Below are positions 63,938 to 64,000 of a stretch of DNA of 64,000 bases, piece by piece. The DNA lies in the NCBI GenBank assembly GCA_038380435.1, contig JAWZYU010000025.1, positions 50,600,691-50,664,690 on the forward strand, written 5' to 3'. Source of the stretch: Ryuthela nishihirai. Taxonomy: Eukaryota > Arthropoda > Arachnida > Araneae > Heptathelidae. A program made the position numbers and the translations under genes. Position 1 is the first letter of the stretch, and every line of letters begins with the position of its first letter. The notes under the pieces were generated by a model that worked only from the letters and a program-made list of their open reading frames with translations, had not been told where the DNA came from and did not search any database.

Positions 63938-64000
63938 GTTAGGGTTAGGTTGTTTTTCTTCTGAGCGGTAATTTTTGCATACAATGGGCTAAATGATCAG
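63938..64000 (-). mobile_element. SINE-A 3' end, cut by the window edge
   Basis: GGGTTAGGTTGTTTTTCTTC, TGAGCGGTAATTTTTGC and ATACAATGGGCTAAATGATC match the SINE-A tail in reverse. The rest lies outside the window. Confidence 0.8.

Overview
The window looks like repeat-rich, gene-poor nuclear DNA of an animal, most likely an arthropod and possibly an arachnid. The lineage guess rests on recalled features (a DUF4817-type transposase domain, tRNA-headed SINEs in very high copy, cut-and-paste MITEs) and was not checked against a database. I found no host protein-coding gene I can defend. Most of the 64 kb can be assigned to tandem arrays, SINEs, one LINE family and small DNA transposons. The long forward-strand open frames are by-products of tandem arrays whose monomer lengths are not multiples of three.

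Tandem DNA. A 31-bp satellite fills 1-6320 and has a higher-order organisation of about 1.1-1.4 kb. A 244-bp satellite fills 17468-26731 with 38 monomers in perfect register and a partial nine-monomer (2196 bp) higher-order repeat. Smaller arrays have periods of 44 bp (10920-11811), 28-29 bp (13125-13378), 33 bp (13560-13745), 50 bp (45061-45421) and 26 bp (46112-48338). The 26-bp and 50-bp arrays clearly grew inside SINE copies.

Interspersed repeats. SINE-A (about 385 bp, tRNA-like head, tail rich in CCCAA) has about 30 copies or fragments on both strands, at least eight with visible target-site duplications. SINE-B (about 205 bp, different tRNA-like head, ATTT tail) has about a dozen. SINE-C is a short tRNA-Thr(UGU)-like module. 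One non-LTR retrotransposon family has two large 5'-truncated copies (50391-53095 and 59802-62021, both minus strand) and one old 3' fragment (29380-29690). The last 28 nt of SINE-B resemble the LINE 3' end, so SINE-B is probably mobilised by this LINE. DNA transposon remnants include a piggyBac-like MITE (TTAA target), a hAT-like MITE (8-bp target duplication), TA-flanked mariner/IS630-type elements (one keeping a DUF4817-like domain), a decayed Tc1-like transposase, and a large foldback element at 56521-57190.

Nested insertions give relative ages: SINE-B inside SINE-A (9012-9657), young SINE-A inside old SINE-A (31487-32222), LINE inside SINE-A (59766-62330), and an unrecognised 544-bp element inside a SINE-A B-box (57934-58477). 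The one stretch that looks unlike repeat debris is 30823-31040. It carries eight TAAT-core sites in about 155 bp next to a GC-rich block, and is the best candidate for conserved regulatory DNA.
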